Position numbers and translations under genes: made by a program | Notes under the pieces: generated by a model | Databases searched by the model: none | Told to the model about the DNA's origin: nothing | Seen by the model: only the letters and a program-made list of their open reading frames with translations | NCBI RefSeq assembly: GCF_965203655.1 | Contig: NZ_CBDBDD010000005.1 | Coordinates: 62,001-126,000, forward strand | DNA from: Poriferisodalis sp965203655 | Lineage (GTDB): Bacteria > Actinomycetota > Acidimicrobiia > Acidimicrobiales > Poriferisodalaceae | Direction of reading: 5' to 3' | Length of the DNA: 64,000 bases | In this document: one piece after another, positions 38,714 through 47,884 of the stretch | Layout: each line of letters starts with the position of its first letter | Numbering within the stretch: the stretch's first letter is position 1

Positions 38714-39961
38714 GTGCGCCCCCGGACCGGCAAGACGTCGATCGCGCCGATCCTGATCACCGGCAGCATCATCACTGCGCTGACGCTGGGCGTACGGGCC
38801 ACGATGGGGCTGTTCCCGGACGCCATCGACCAAGCGCTGGATGTGGGCATCGGCACGGTCGGGCTGACCGTTGCCCTGCAGAACCTCGTGTGGGGCCTGG
38901 GCCAACCGCTCGCGGGTGCCATCGCCGACCGGTTCGGCGCGGCACGGACGCTGGTTGTGGGCGCCGTCGCCTATGCGGGCGGCCTGCTGGTGATGGGCGC
39001 AGCCAACGGACCCGCTGGGTTACATCTCGGGGGCGGGGTGATCGTCGGGCTCGGCATGTCTGCAGCGTCGTTTGCAGTGGTGCTGTCGTCGATGAGCCGG
39101 CTCGTGGACCCCCAACGACGCTCGATGGCACTGGGCGTGGCCACGGCATGCGGCTCGCTCGGGCACTTCGTGCTGGTACCGCTGACCGGTGCTGTCATCA
39201 GCGCATTCGGCTGGCGCAGTGCGCTGACCGTCCTGGCAGTCGTGACGGTGTCCATCGGGCTGTTCGTCCGGCCGCTGCGCACTCAGTCTGGGCCCGCCGA
39301 AGCCGTCGAAACGGTGCCGGACGACGACGATTCGCTACTGACGACGTTGGCGAGGGCGGCTCGCCATCGCGATTACCTGCTGGTGAACTGCACATTCTTC
39401 GTCTGCGGCTTCCACGTCACGTTCATCGGTGTGCACCTGCCCAAGACACTCACCGATGCCGGCCTCGATACCGCCGTCGCCAACATGTCGTGGTCGCTCG
39501 TTGGCCTGTTCAACATCGTGGGAGCGTTCGCCGCCGGGGCGCTGGGCATGCGGTTCGCGAAGAGCCGGCTGCTGAGCATCATGTACAGCACCCGGGCGCT
39601 CGCCTTCGCAGGCCTGGTGCTGCTGCCGGTGACCCCCGTCGTAGCGCTCGGGTTCGGCGTCGTGATGGGGATCGTGTGGCTCGCCAGCGTGCCATTGACC
39701 TCGGGCATCGTGCTGGGCCAATTTGGCGTGCGTCGGGCCGGAACGCTGTTCGGCTTCGTCTTCCTGTCCCACCAGGTCGGCGCATTCCTCGGTTCCTGGG
39801 GCGGCGGCGAAATCCGCGAGCTCACCGGTTCATACGACCTGTGGTGGTGGGTGGCTGCCGCACTCGGCGTAGCGGCCGCAGCGCTGCACTTCAGTATCTC
39901 CGAAGAGCCCGCACCCGCCCTTCCGGAGCATCGACGCAGAGCTCCGTCTTCAGCCGCCTAA
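38714..39961 (+). CDS. Major facilitator superfamily transporter
   Basis: Twelve-segment MFS permease of 415 residues. GAIADRFGAARTLVVGAVAYAGGLLVMG fits the cytoplasmic loop 2-3 signature (DRxGxR type). GVATACGSLGHFVLVPLTGAVISAFGWR and later GTLFGFVFLSHQVGAFLGSWGGGEIRELTGSYDLWWWVAAALGVAAAALHF resemble monocarboxylate/oxalate-type carriers. The substrate is unknown. GTG start. It ends convergently with the membrane-protein gene on the other strand, overlapping by 12 bases. Confidence 0.88.
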   Translation: MRPRTGKTSIAPILITGSIITALTLGVRATMGLFPDAIDQALDVGIGTVGLTVALQNLVWGLGQPLAGAIADRFGAARTLVVGAVAYAGGLLVMGAANGPAGLHLGGGVIVGLGMSAASFAVVLSSMSRLVDPQRRSMALGVATACGSLGHFVLVPLTGAVISAFGWRSALTVLAVVTVSIGLFVRPLRTQSGPAEAVETVPDDDDSLLTTLARAARHRDYLLVNCTFFVCGFHVTFIGVHLPKTLTDAGLDTAVANMSWSLVGLFNIVGAFAAGALGMRFAKSRLLSIMYSTRALAFAGLVLLPVTPVVALGFGVVMGIVWLASVPLTSGIVLGQFGVRRAGTLFGFVFLSHQVGAFLGSWGGGEIRELTGSYDLWWWVAAALGVAAAALHFSISEEPAPALPEHRRRAPSSAA

Positions 39962-40621
39962 GACGCTGTAACTGCTGTCGACGACGAGGCGGATGGAGAC
40001 GTACAGCCCCAGCAGCGGGACCACGATCCAGGTGGCGTTCAACGCCAGGATCATGCCGTACACCTCGCCCCTGCTGATGTCCCGGTGACGCTTCGCAATG
40101 AAGAAGCTCACCAAGTAGATGGACGTCGCATAGGTCCACTGCCAGAAGAACATGATTCCGAGAATTCCTGCTGCAAGCGGCGAGAGGAACTCCGTGGTGA
40201 ACGCTGCGTACAGGATCAGCGTGGGTATGGCCGTGATGAAGCCATTGCCTACGTCCACGTTGAACCCGTACGTGCGGCGATCGGCATACGAACCGTCGTA
40301 CACCGAATAGGCGGCCCACACGTCGGCCCAGACAGTCGGAGAGAACGCTGAGCGCAGCGGAACCTTGGTGGTGAGGAACGCGAGTGCCGGGCTCCTGCCG
40401 GTGCGCAGCCGATGTTGTTGCCAGTGGGCAAACCGAGACTCGATGTAGTCCCGCCGGAAGAAGAGGCAGATCTCCCAGAAGCAGATCACGAGATTGGTCG
40501 AGAGGAACAGGGCAAAGACCACGAACGTGATGTCGATGCCCCCGTGCCAGTACACGCGATGCGCGATGCCCAAGATCGCGAGCAATGCGATCTTCAGCGC
40601 CGCCAACAGTCCCGCTGGCAA
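39950..40621 (-). CDS. Multi-pass membrane protein of unknown function
   Basis: About 223 residues with roughly five hydrophobic segments (LLAALKIALLAILGI, DITFVVFALFLSTNLVICFWEICLF, FITAIPTLILYAAF, LAAGILGIMFFWQWTYATSIYLVSFFIA, MILALNATWIVVPLLGLYVSI). It has a polar central loop rich in aromatic residues. I do not recognise the family. No ATG or GTG lies near the start; the TTG at 40621, preceded by GAGAGG, is the best candidate. It follows the methylenetetrahydrofolate-reductase-like gene by 31 bases on the same strand, so a role beside folate metabolism is possible but unproven. Confidence 0.7.
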   Translation of the reverse strand: MPAGLLAALKIALLAILGIAHRVYWHGGIDITFVVFALFLSTNLVICFWEICLFFRRDYIESRFAHWQQHRLRTGRSPALAFLTTKVPLRSAFSPTVWADVWAAYSVYDGSYADRRTYGFNVDVGNGFITAIPTLILYAAFTTEFLSPLAAGILGIMFFWQWTYATSIYLVSFFIAKRHRDISRGEVYGMILALNATWIVVPLLGLYVSIRLVVDSSYSVLGG

Positions 40622-40652
40622 TGTCTCGCGCCTCTCGCTTGCCGGTACTGGG

Positions 40653-41612
40653 CTACCGGCGGCCCGCCACGGCGGCGTCGCGCCAGGCGACAGTGTCAGC
40701 GATGGAGTTGAACGTGAACACGTGCAGGCCGGCGATGTCGAGCCGGTCGGCGTGAGGCGCGAGGGCGTCCACCAAGCCGCCGGGGTCGTAGCCGCCGGGT
40801 CGCAGCATGCGTGCCACAGCTCCAGTGTTCTTGTGCAGGTAGCGCAGCGAGGCGCCGATGCCCAAGCGAGTGCCGATGCGCAGCAGGCGCGCCGGGTCGA
40901 CCGCGCCGGGGATGCCGAGGTGCACGGGAAGCGTGAACCCGCTGTCACGCTCGGACGAGAGCCACTCGATGATCGAACGGGAGTGGAAGCACATCTGCGT
41001 CGCTGCGTGGCCCGCAATGCCCGCATCGGCCAGTAGGGCCTGCTTGGCATGCAGTGCCTCATGCAGCACCGCATCGCTGATGAGCGCATGACCTTCGGGA
41101 TACGAGGTCACCCCGATGTGCGTCAGTGTGTGCTCGAGGTCCCGAAGGGCTTCGAGCAGTTGTTGAGCGCTATCGAAAGGACCTGCGGGAGACGTCACGT
41201 CGCCGCCCACCAGGAAGATCTCAGTGAGGCCAAGTGTGCTGACGCGTCCTAGCAACTCTTCGATGTGGTCGCGGCTGCGCACCATGCGTGCGGCGATGTG
41301 GGGGACCGGTCGGTGCCCCAGAGCGCACAGCTCAGCAGTCAGGTCCAGCGTGTCCTCGAGCGTCTTGGAGGCCGACGCCGTGACAGAGACCGGCGATTCA
41401 GGCGGCAGGTGCGGGAGCTGGTCAGCCAGGTTGCGCAACGGGATCAGCTCCCACTGGGCGTCGGCCAGCAGCCTGCGACGCACCTGAGCGTCATCGGCTG
41501 ACAGCCTGCGGCTGCTCGCCAACCGGCGACGCGCTGAGTCCGGCCGCCAGACAGATGTCCAGCTCTGTGTCCGGTTGCTCCTTGGATTCGAGAAGAACGC
41601 GAGCAATTGCAA
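40653..41612 (-). CDS. Methylenetetrahydrofolate-reductase-like protein (short actinobacterial type)
   Basis: PF02219-type TIM barrel interconverting methylene-THF and methyl-THF. Blocks visible include SVTASASKTLEDTLDLTAELCALGHRPVPHIAARMVRS, LTEIFLVGGDVTSPAGPFDSAQQLLEAL, IGVTSYPEGHALI, ATQMCFHSRSIIEWL, LPVHLGIPGAVDPARLLRIGTRLGIGASLRYLHKN and DIAGLHVFTFNSI, the compact actinobacterial subgroup. It starts at a TTG (41612, or 41606 with CGGAG ahead) only 5 bases after fhs, so they are co-transcribed. In this island the likely direction is oxidation of methyl-THF delivered by the corrinoid operon; this is inference. Confidence 0.85.
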   Translation of the reverse strand: MQLLAFFSNPRSNRTQSWTSVWRPDSARRRLASSRRLSADDAQVRRRLLADAQWELIPLRNLADQLPHLPPESPVSVTASASKTLEDTLDLTAELCALGHRPVPHIAARMVRSRDHIEELLGRVSTLGLTEIFLVGGDVTSPAGPFDSAQQLLEALRDLEHTLTHIGVTSYPEGHALISDAVLHEALHAKQALLADAGIAGHAATQMCFHSRSIIEWLSSERDSGFTLPVHLGIPGAVDPARLLRIGTRLGIGASLRYLHKNTGAVARMLRPGGYDPGGLVDALAPHADRLDIAGLHVFTFNSIADTVAWRDAAVAGRR

Positions 41613-41617
41613 CTCCG

Positions 41618-43327
41618 TCAGCTCAGGCCGACGATCTCGCCGTCGGCGTCGAGGTCGATATGGCGTGCTGCGGGGTCACGGCCCAGTCCTGGCATCGTCC
41701 GCATGTCGCCGCAGATCGGATACACGAACCCGGCTCCCACCGACGCGCGCACCTCGCGCACTGGCAGCGTCCAGCCGGTCGGAGCGCCTTTGAGCGATGC
41801 GTCGGAGGAGATGGACAGATGCGTCTTGGCGATGCACACCGGCAGGTTGCCGAATCCGTTGCGCTCGTAGCCGTCGATCTCGCGGTTGGCGCGGGCGGTG
41901 TAGCTCACATCGTCTGCGCCGTACACCTTGGTGGCGACTGCATGGATCTTGTCGCGCAGCCCTACGTCGTCGGGGTACAGCACGGCGAAGTCGGTCGGTT
42001 CTTCGGCCGCTTCGGCCACCGCCTCGGCGAGTTCGGCTGCGCCGGCGCCCCCGTTCGCGAAATGGGTGCAGCGGGCCGACAAGGCGCCGTACTCGGACGC
42101 GATCTCGGCGATTGCCGCCAGGTCCTCTTCGTTGTCGCCCGGGAAGGTGTTGATGGCCACGACCGGCGACACGCCATGCATTCGCACGTTGGAGAGCTGC
42201 TTGCGCAGGTTGTCGCCGCCGGCGTGCACCTCGTCGGGATTGGCCTCGAGCAGCGCCGGGGGCAAGGGTCGCCCGGCCACGATCCGGTGCTTGCCCGAAT
42301 GGGCCTTCAGCCCGCGCACCGTGGCCACGATCACCGCGGCATCGGGTGCCACGCCCGAGTACCTGCACTTGATGTTGAAGAAGCGCTCGGCGCCCATGTC
42401 GGCGCCGAATCCGGCCTCGGTCAGCAGGAAGTCCGACGTCCCGATGCCGATGCGGTCCGCCACGATCGAGGAGTTGCCGGTGGCGATGTTGCCGAAGGGA
42501 CCCGTATGCACCAGCGCAGGCGAGCCCTCCAGCGTCTGCATCAGGTTCGGTTTGATGGCTTCGCGCAGCAGCACGGCCATCGAACCCGCAGCACCGATTT
42601 CCTCCGCGGTGACCGGATCGCCGCCCTTGGTGTAGCCCAGCACGATGCGGCCGAGCCGGGCACGCAGGTCCGACATCGACGTGCACAGCGCCAGCGTCGC
42701 CATCACCTCTGATGCGGCCGTGATGTCGAAGCCGGACTCGCGGGGGATGCCGTCGAGGCGCCCGCCAAGGCCGATGGTGATGTTGCGCAGCGCCCGGTCA
42801 TTGACGTCCAGCACCCGCCGCCAGGTGATGTTGTGGATGTCGAGACCCGATTCGTTGCCGTGGTACAGGTGCGCGTCCAGCATTGCGGCGCACAAGTTGT
42901 GGGCGGCCGTCACGGCATGCATGTCGCCGGTGAGATGGAGGTTGAATAGGTCCATCGGCACGACCTGGCTGTAGCCGCCGCCCGCAGCGCCGCCCTTGAT
43001 GCCGAACGTGGGACCCATCGACGGCTGCCGTATGGCGATCGTCGCCGTACGGCCGATGTGCGCGAATGCCTGGCCCAGTCCGACCGTCGTCGTTGTCTTG
43101 CCCTCGCCCAGCGGGGTCGGGGTGATAGCGGTCACCACGACATAACGCCCCCGGGGCCGGTCGGCCATGGCCTCGGCCGCCTCGAGCTGGACCTTCGCGA
43201 CACCCGAGCCATACAGCTCCAAGTACTCGCGCGGGATGCCCGCCTCGTCTGCGATGTCTGTCAGCGGCCGGATTTGTGCAGCCGCAGCGATCTCGAGATC
43301 GCTGGGTATCGCGCCTGTCGTCGTCAT
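41618..43327 (-). CDS. fhs: Formate-tetrahydrofolate ligase (10-formyl-THF synthetase)
   Basis: ATP-dependent ligase of formate and THF, about 569 residues. The P-loop TPTPLGEGKTTTTVGLGQAF is followed by QPSMGPTFGIKGGAAGGGYSQVVPMDLFNLHLTGDMHAVTAAHNLCAAMLDAHLYHGN, a family hallmark, and by FITEAGF-like DFLLTEAGFGADMGAE. The ATG at 43327 is fixed by GAGGAGGG 8 bases upstream. In aerobic C1 catabolism Fhs runs backwards, releasing formate and making ATP. The shared operator at 43459-43497 lies 132 bases upstream, between this gene and the divergent dehydrogenase. Confidence 0.95.
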   Translation of the reverse strand: MTTTGAIPSDLEIAAAAQIRPLTDIADEAGIPREYLELYGSGVAKVQLEAAEAMADRPRGRYVVVTAITPTPLGEGKTTTTVGLGQAFAHIGRTATIAIRQPSMGPTFGIKGGAAGGGYSQVVPMDLFNLHLTGDMHAVTAAHNLCAAMLDAHLYHGNESGLDIHNITWRRVLDVNDRALRNITIGLGGRLDGIPRESGFDITAASEVMATLALCTSMSDLRARLGRIVLGYTKGGDPVTAEEIGAAGSMAVLLREAIKPNLMQTLEGSPALVHTGPFGNIATGNSSIVADRIGIGTSDFLLTEAGFGADMGAERFFNIKCRYSGVAPDAAVIVATVRGLKAHSGKHRIVAGRPLPPALLEANPDEVHAGGDNLRKQLSNVRMHGVSPVVAINTFPGDNEEDLAAIAEIASEYGALSARCTHFANGGAGAAELAEAVAEAAEEPTDFAVLYPDDVGLRDKIHAVATKVYGADDVSYTARANREIDGYERNGFGNLPVCIAKTHLSISSDASLKGAPTGWTLPVREVRASVGAGFVYPICGDMRTMPGLGRDPAARHIDLDADGEIVGLS

Positions 43328-43458
43328 GCCGTACACCCTCCTCGGTGAGAGCCCCCAACACCCTGCCAGAACCTCACCGCATGGCGGTGCCACCGGCGTT
43401 CCGGCGACGAGTGCTGGTCGTCGAATGCTGAGTCGTTCGGCTACTGTTCCCCTAGATG

Positions 43459-43497
43459 CTGTTCCGCTGAGTGGAACTGTTCCATCATACAGAACAG
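43459..43497. promoter_or_regulatory. Operator-like element, copy A (fhs / dehydrogenase divergent promoter)
   Basis: Contains CTGTTCC (43459-43465), GTGGAACTGTTC (43471-43482) and GAACAG (43492-43497). CTGTTC-N9-GAACAG at 43477-43497 is a perfect inverted repeat, and GTTCC-N7-GGAAC (43461-43477) is a second one overlapping it. A further CTGTTCC lies at 43444-43450. The same arrangement recurs at the IclR/fdh and corrinoid-operon promoters, suggesting binding of the IclR-family protein encoded at 47885-48679. It lies 54 bases before the dehydrogenase ATG. Confidence 0.75.
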
Positions 43498-43550
43498 CAA
43501 CGAAGCAATTCGGCACAGCGGCGATCCGGCAACAGTGGGGGATGACAGGT

Positions 43551-46073
43551 ATGAGCGACTTTCCGGCGCGGGCAGATTGTGTCGTCATCGGGGCGGGGAT
43601 CGTGGGCAACTGCCTGGTGGGCCATCTCAGCGACCTCGGATGGAACGACATCGTCCTGCTGGACAAGGGGCCGCTGCCCAACCCTGGCGGCTCCACCGGT
43701 CATGCCTCCAACTTCATCTTCCCGGTCGATCACTCAAAGGAGATCGTCGATCTGACCGTCGACAGCCAACGCCAGTACGAGGCGCTGGGCCTGCAGAACA
43801 CCTGTGGCGGCATCGAAGTGGCCCGCTCGCCCGAGCGCATGGAAGAGTTCCGCCGGCGCATGACCTCGGCGACCTGCTGGGGCATCGAGGCCCGGCTGCT
43901 CAGCGTCGACGAAGTCATCGAGCTGGTGCCGTTCATCGATCCCGACGTCATCCTGGGCGGCTTCTACACACCGGGCGTGTCGGCAGTGGATTCGCTCGAA
44001 ACGGGTACCCAAATGCGCCGTCGGGCAACTGAAGCCGGTCACCTGCAGACCTTCGCCAACACCGAGGTGCTCGACATCGAGACCGCTCCGGGCGCCAACC
44101 GCCCCCGCATCTCCGCCGTGGTGACCGACCGGGGGCGCATCGAGTGCGACACAGTCGCGATCGCCTGCGGCGTATGGAGCCCGAAGCTTGCCCAGATGGC
44201 CGGGGCCACCATCCCGCTGACCCCCGCCGTCCACCAGATGGTCGATGTCGGCCCGTTCGACGTGCTGGTCGAGACCAACCAGGAGCTGGCCTACCCGATC
44301 GTGCGGGACATGGACACGTTCTGCTACGAGCGTCAGTCGGCGGGATCGATGGAGGTGGGCAGCTATGCCCACCGGCCGATCCTGCACCGGGTGGAGGACA
44401 TCCCCTCCAACGATGAGGCAGCGCTCAGCCCCACCGAGATGCCCTTCACGCCCGATGACTTCGACGAACAGCTCGAGCAGGCCATCGAGCTGATGGAGTT
44501 TCTGGGCGACGGCGAGATCAAGTACGCCATCAACGGCCTGCTCTCGCTGACACCCGATGCCGCCCCGGTCCTGGGTCCGACACCGGAGGTCGACAACCTG
44601 TGGTCGGTCGCGGCTGTGTGGGTGAAGGAAGGTCCTGGTGTAGGGCGGTTGATGGCCGAGTGGATGACCTACGGCTATCCCCGCATGACCGATCCCCACG
44701 GCTCGGACGTCACACGCTTCTACCCCCAGGACCGCAACGTCATCCACATCGAGACCCGGGCCGACGAGCACTTCAACAAGACCTACGGCATCGTGCACCC
44801 CCGCGAGCAGTGGGCGACGCGCCGCAACCTGACCTGCGGCCCCGCCAAGGCCCGCACCGATGACCTCGGCGCCTACTACTTCGAGGCCGGCGGCTGGGAG
44901 CGGCCGCACTGGTACGAATCGAATGCCGACCTCGTCGAGCGCTACGGCATCGAGGGCCGCACCCACGAGTGGGACGCTCGCTGGTGGAGCCCGATCACCG
45001 ATGCGGAGCACCTGCATCTGCGCGAGCAGTGCGGGCTGGTGGACATCTCGCCGTTCCAGGTGTTCGAGGTGTCAGGCGCCGGCGTCGTGCCCTACATCGA
45101 GAAGATGGTGGTCAACAAGTGCGATCTGCCGGTCGGTCGCTCGATTTACACGCCGGTGCTCACCGCCGACGGCGGCTTCCGCTCGGACCTCACCATCGTG
45201 CGCCTGTCCGAGGATCGCTTCCGCATCGCCACCGGCGCGTTCGACGGCGGGCGCGACGAGTACTGGTTCCGCCACAACCTCCCGGCCGACGGCGTGCACT
45301 TCGAGAACCGCACCGAGGCACTGGCCACCTACGGCGTGTGGGGTCCCCATGCGATCGCGCTGCTGCAGACGCTGACCGAGACCGACCTGTCCCAAGGGGC
45401 TTTCGGCTACGGCCAAGTGCGCGACGCGCTGCTGTCGGGGATCCCGACCCAGATGTTCCGCATCTCCTACGTCGGCGATGCGGGCTTCGAGATCTACTGC
45501 CCCACGAGCGCGGGGCTGGCTCTGTGGGACGCCATCGCCGAAGCGGGGCGAGACTTCGACCTGAGGCCGGTCGGCGCCGGGGTGTACGGCACCACCGGGC
45601 GGCTCGAGAAGGGCTACCGGCTCATGGGCGCCGAGCTCGAGAGCGACTACAACCCGGTGGAGGCAGGCCTGGCCCGGCCGCGTGTCAAGGCGGCTGATTT
45701 CATCGGCAAGGAGGCCTACCTGGCAGCCCGGGAAGCGCCGCTGGCCGCCCAGCTCTGCATGCTGCGCTTCGACAGCCTGCGCTGTGCGGAGGGCTACGAC
45801 CGCTTCCCGATGGGCGCGGGCAACGAACCCGTGCTGACCCCCGCGGGCGAGCGGATCACCGACTCGCACGGCAGGGTCAGCCGCCTCACGACGGCAGGCA
45901 ATGCCCCGTCGCTCGAGGCCTACCTGGCAATGGCGTACCTGCCGCCTGAGCTGGCCACGACGGGTACCGAACTCGCTGTGATGTACCAGAACGAGATGTA
46001 CCCGGTCACTGTGGCAGCCACGGGTGCGAACCTTGCGCTGTTCGACCCCGACGACAGCCGCATGAAGGCCTGA
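43551..46073 (+). CDS. Dimethylglycine/sarcosine-dehydrogenase-like FAD protein with GcvT domains
   Basis: About 840 residues in four parts. The N-terminal FAD Rossmann fold is CVVIGAGIVGNCLVGHL, with GGSTGHASNF placing His51 where DMGDH/SARDH proteins attach FAD covalently. An FAO_M segment and a GcvT folate-binding domain (from about residue 430, MTDAEHLHLREQCGLVDISPFQVFEV-type region) follow, then a GcvT C-terminal barrel ending in RLEKGYRLMGAELESDYNPVEAGL. Such enzymes oxidise an N-methyl group to methylene-THF and pass electrons to ETF; etfB and etfA follow directly. Start ATG 43551 (GGGGGA 8 bases upstream); ATG 43542 is possible. The exact amine substrate is not known. Confidence 0.9.
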   Translation: MSDFPARADCVVIGAGIVGNCLVGHLSDLGWNDIVLLDKGPLPNPGGSTGHASNFIFPVDHSKEIVDLTVDSQRQYEALGLQNTCGGIEVARSPERMEEFRRRMTSATCWGIEARLLSVDEVIELVPFIDPDVILGGFYTPGVSAVDSLETGTQMRRRATEAGHLQTFANTEVLDIETAPGANRPRISAVVTDRGRIECDTVAIACGVWSPKLAQMAGATIPLTPAVHQMVDVGPFDVLVETNQELAYPIVRDMDTFCYERQSAGSMEVGSYAHRPILHRVEDIPSNDEAALSPTEMPFTPDDFDEQLEQAIELMEFLGDGEIKYAINGLLSLTPDAAPVLGPTPEVDNLWSVAAVWVKEGPGVGRLMAEWMTYGYPRMTDPHGSDVTRFYPQDRNVIHIETRADEHFNKTYGIVHPREQWATRRNLTCGPAKARTDDLGAYYFEAGGWERPHWYESNADLVERYGIEGRTHEWDARWWSPITDAEHLHLREQCGLVDISPFQVFEVSGAGVVPYIEKMVVNKCDLPVGRSIYTPVLTADGGFRSDLTIVRLSEDRFRIATGAFDGGRDEYWFRHNLPADGVHFENRTEALATYGVWGPHAIALLQTLTETDLSQGAFGYGQVRDALLSGIPTQMFRISYVGDAGFEIYCPTSAGLALWDAIAEAGRDFDLRPVGAGVYGTTGRLEKGYRLMGAELESDYNPVEAGLARPRVKAADFIGKEAYLAAREAPLAAQLCMLRFDSLRCAEGYDRFPMGAGNEPVLTPAGERITDSHGRVSRLTTAGNAPSLEAYLAMAYLPPELATTGTELAVMYQNEMYPVTVAATGANLALFDPDDSRMKA

Positions 46074-46084
46074 GGGCAGCGGGC

Positions 46085-46867
46085 GTGCGCATCCTGGTCT
46101 GCGTGAAGCGGGTCCCCGCCGTGGGGTCGCGCATCAACGTGACCACCGACGGCCAGCAGGTCGATACTGCCCATCTGGGCTTCACCACCAGCCCGCACGA
46201 GGAATGCGCCGTCGAGGAAGCCGCCCAGATCGCCGAGCGGCTCGACGGCGACGATCACACCGTGGTGGTGTTGACGCTCGGCCCGGAGGAGTCCACCGAG
46301 CAGCTGCGCTACGCCGCCAGCGTGGGCGGCACCGAGCTGGCACTGGTGGTCGCCGAGGGCGGCTTGGACTGGGACCCCCAGCGCACGGCGACGGCGATTG
46401 CCAAGGCGGTGCGCGAGCTGGAATCGGACGGCGGGGAGTTCGACCTCATCCTGTTCGGCAACGAGTCGGCCGACGGCGGCAACTTCCAGGTCGGCATCCG
46501 GGTGGCATACACGCTCGGACGCCCGATCGTGAACGGTATCAAGGGCATCGATGTCACCGAGGGTGGCATCGTGGCCCGCCGCGAGACCGATGCCGGCTAC
46601 GAGGTGTACGAGTTGGAGACCCCGTGCGCACTCGGGGTCAAGGAGGGCATCAACCTGCCCCGCTACCCGACGATGAAGGGACGTCTGGCCTCACGCAAGG
46701 CACAGATCGCCGCTTTCGACTGTGCGGGGGACGCAGTCGCCGGCGGCCAGGCCCGCCAGCGCTTGCACCGGCCACCCGAGCGGGCCAGCACGACGGTGAT
46801 GCTCGGCGACAGTGCCGCCGCCGCACCGGCCGTAGTGGACCTGCTGGATGAGCTGGGAGTGCTGTGA
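46085..46867 (+). CDS. etfB: Electron transfer flavoprotein subunit beta
   Basis: ETF beta subunit (260 residues) carrying AMP-binding and partner-contact functions. MRILVCVKRVPAVGSRINVTTDGQQVDT, FTTSPHEECAVEEAAQIAERLDGDDHTVVVLTLGPEESTEQLRYAASVGGTELALVV, LFGNESADGGNFQVGIRVAYTLGRPIVNGI and GVKEGINLPRYPTMKGRLASRKAQI are the family blocks. GTG at 46085 is 11 bases after the dehydrogenase, and it overlaps etfA by 4 bases, so the three form one unit. Probably the electron acceptor of the upstream flavoenzyme. Confidence 0.93.
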   Translation: MRILVCVKRVPAVGSRINVTTDGQQVDTAHLGFTTSPHEECAVEEAAQIAERLDGDDHTVVVLTLGPEESTEQLRYAASVGGTELALVVAEGGLDWDPQRTATAIAKAVRELESDGGEFDLILFGNESADGGNFQVGIRVAYTLGRPIVNGIKGIDVTEGGIVARRETDAGYEVYELETPCALGVKEGINLPRYPTMKGRLASRKAQIAAFDCAGDAVAGGQARQRLHRPPERASTTVMLGDSAAAAPAVVDLLDELGVL

Positions 46868-47874
46868 GCAGCGTCGCGGTCCTCATCGATCACGACCGAG
46901 GTGTTCCCTCAGGTGGGGCACTCGAAGCGCTCACCGCAGCCCGGAGGCTCGCTGCAGACCTGGGCGCGGACCTCGATGCCGTCGTTCTCGGTGACAGTGA
47001 GCTGTTCGAGACGCACGGTGCGAGTCTCGTTGCCTCCTGTGCTTCCTACGGTGCCGCCGTCGTGCATCGGGGCCGCCACTCGCTGCTGGCCGATTACGGA
47101 CCCGACGCGTGGGGAGCTGCGCTCGCAGCATTCATCGAGGCCGTGCACCCTGCTGCCGTTGTTGCTGCGGGCACCGACCGGGGCGCCGAGGCCATGGCTC
47201 AGCTGGCTGCCCGCACTGACCTGCCGCTCGTGGCCAACTGCGTGAGTGTGAGTCCCGCGAACGACCCATGGGAGATCACCCGCATCCAGTGGGGCGGATC
47301 GCTGCTCGAAGACGTGACGCTCACGTCGTCCCTGCCGCTGCTGACCATCGCCCAGCATGCCGTGGAGGCCGCGCCATGCGAAGACGATCCCGTCGAAGCG
47401 ATGGTTGCAGATTTCGCACCGGATCTAGGCTCTGAAGCCGAACGCACCTTGGTCCGCGACCGGGTGACCCTTACCGAGGGCATCACGCTGTCCACCTCGC
47501 CCGTGGTGGTCTCGGGCGGCCGCGGCGTGGGCTCCGCGGAGGGCTTCGCGCCGCTCGAAGAGCTGGCAGAACTGCTCGGCGGTCGAGTCGGCTGCTCCCG
47601 TGCGGTCACCAACAACGGCTGGCGCAGTCACGCCGATCAGGTGGGCCAGACCGGCACCCGCATCGCACCCGAGATCTACATCGCGTGCGGCATCTCGGGA
47701 GCCATTCAGCACTGGGTGGGCGCGATGGGTTCGAAGAACATCCTCGCCATCAACATCGATCCTGAGGCAAACATGGTGACCAAGGCCGGATACGCGGTGA
47801 TCGCCGACCTGCACGAGGTGGTGCCGGCTATCTCCGACGAGATCCGACGTCGCAGGGACCGTCCAGCGAATTAG
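46864..47874 (+). CDS. etfA: Electron transfer flavoprotein subunit alpha
   Basis: ETF alpha subunit of 336 residues holding the FAD. The C-terminal domain shows VVVSGGRGVGSAEGFAPLEELAELLGGRVGCSRAVTNNGWRSHADQVGQTGTRIAPEIYIACGISGAIQHWVGAMGSKNILAINIDPEANMVTKAGYAVIADLHEVVPAI, the FAD-binding signature. The N-terminal half is more divergent. GTG at 46864 overlaps the etfB stop. Electrons would go on to an ETF:quinone oxidoreductase that is not in this window. Confidence 0.93.
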   Translation: MSSVAVLIDHDRGVPSGGALEALTAARRLAADLGADLDAVVLGDSELFETHGASLVASCASYGAAVVHRGRHSLLADYGPDAWGAALAAFIEAVHPAAVVAAGTDRGAEAMAQLAARTDLPLVANCVSVSPANDPWEITRIQWGGSLLEDVTLTSSLPLLTIAQHAVEAAPCEDDPVEAMVADFAPDLGSEAERTLVRDRVTLTEGITLSTSPVVVSGGRGVGSAEGFAPLEELAELLGGRVGCSRAVTNNGWRSHADQVGQTGTRIAPEIYIACGISGAIQHWVGAMGSKNILAINIDPEANMVTKAGYAVIADLHEVVPAISDEIRRRRDRPAN

Positions 47875-47884
47875 CCGGCCGGGC

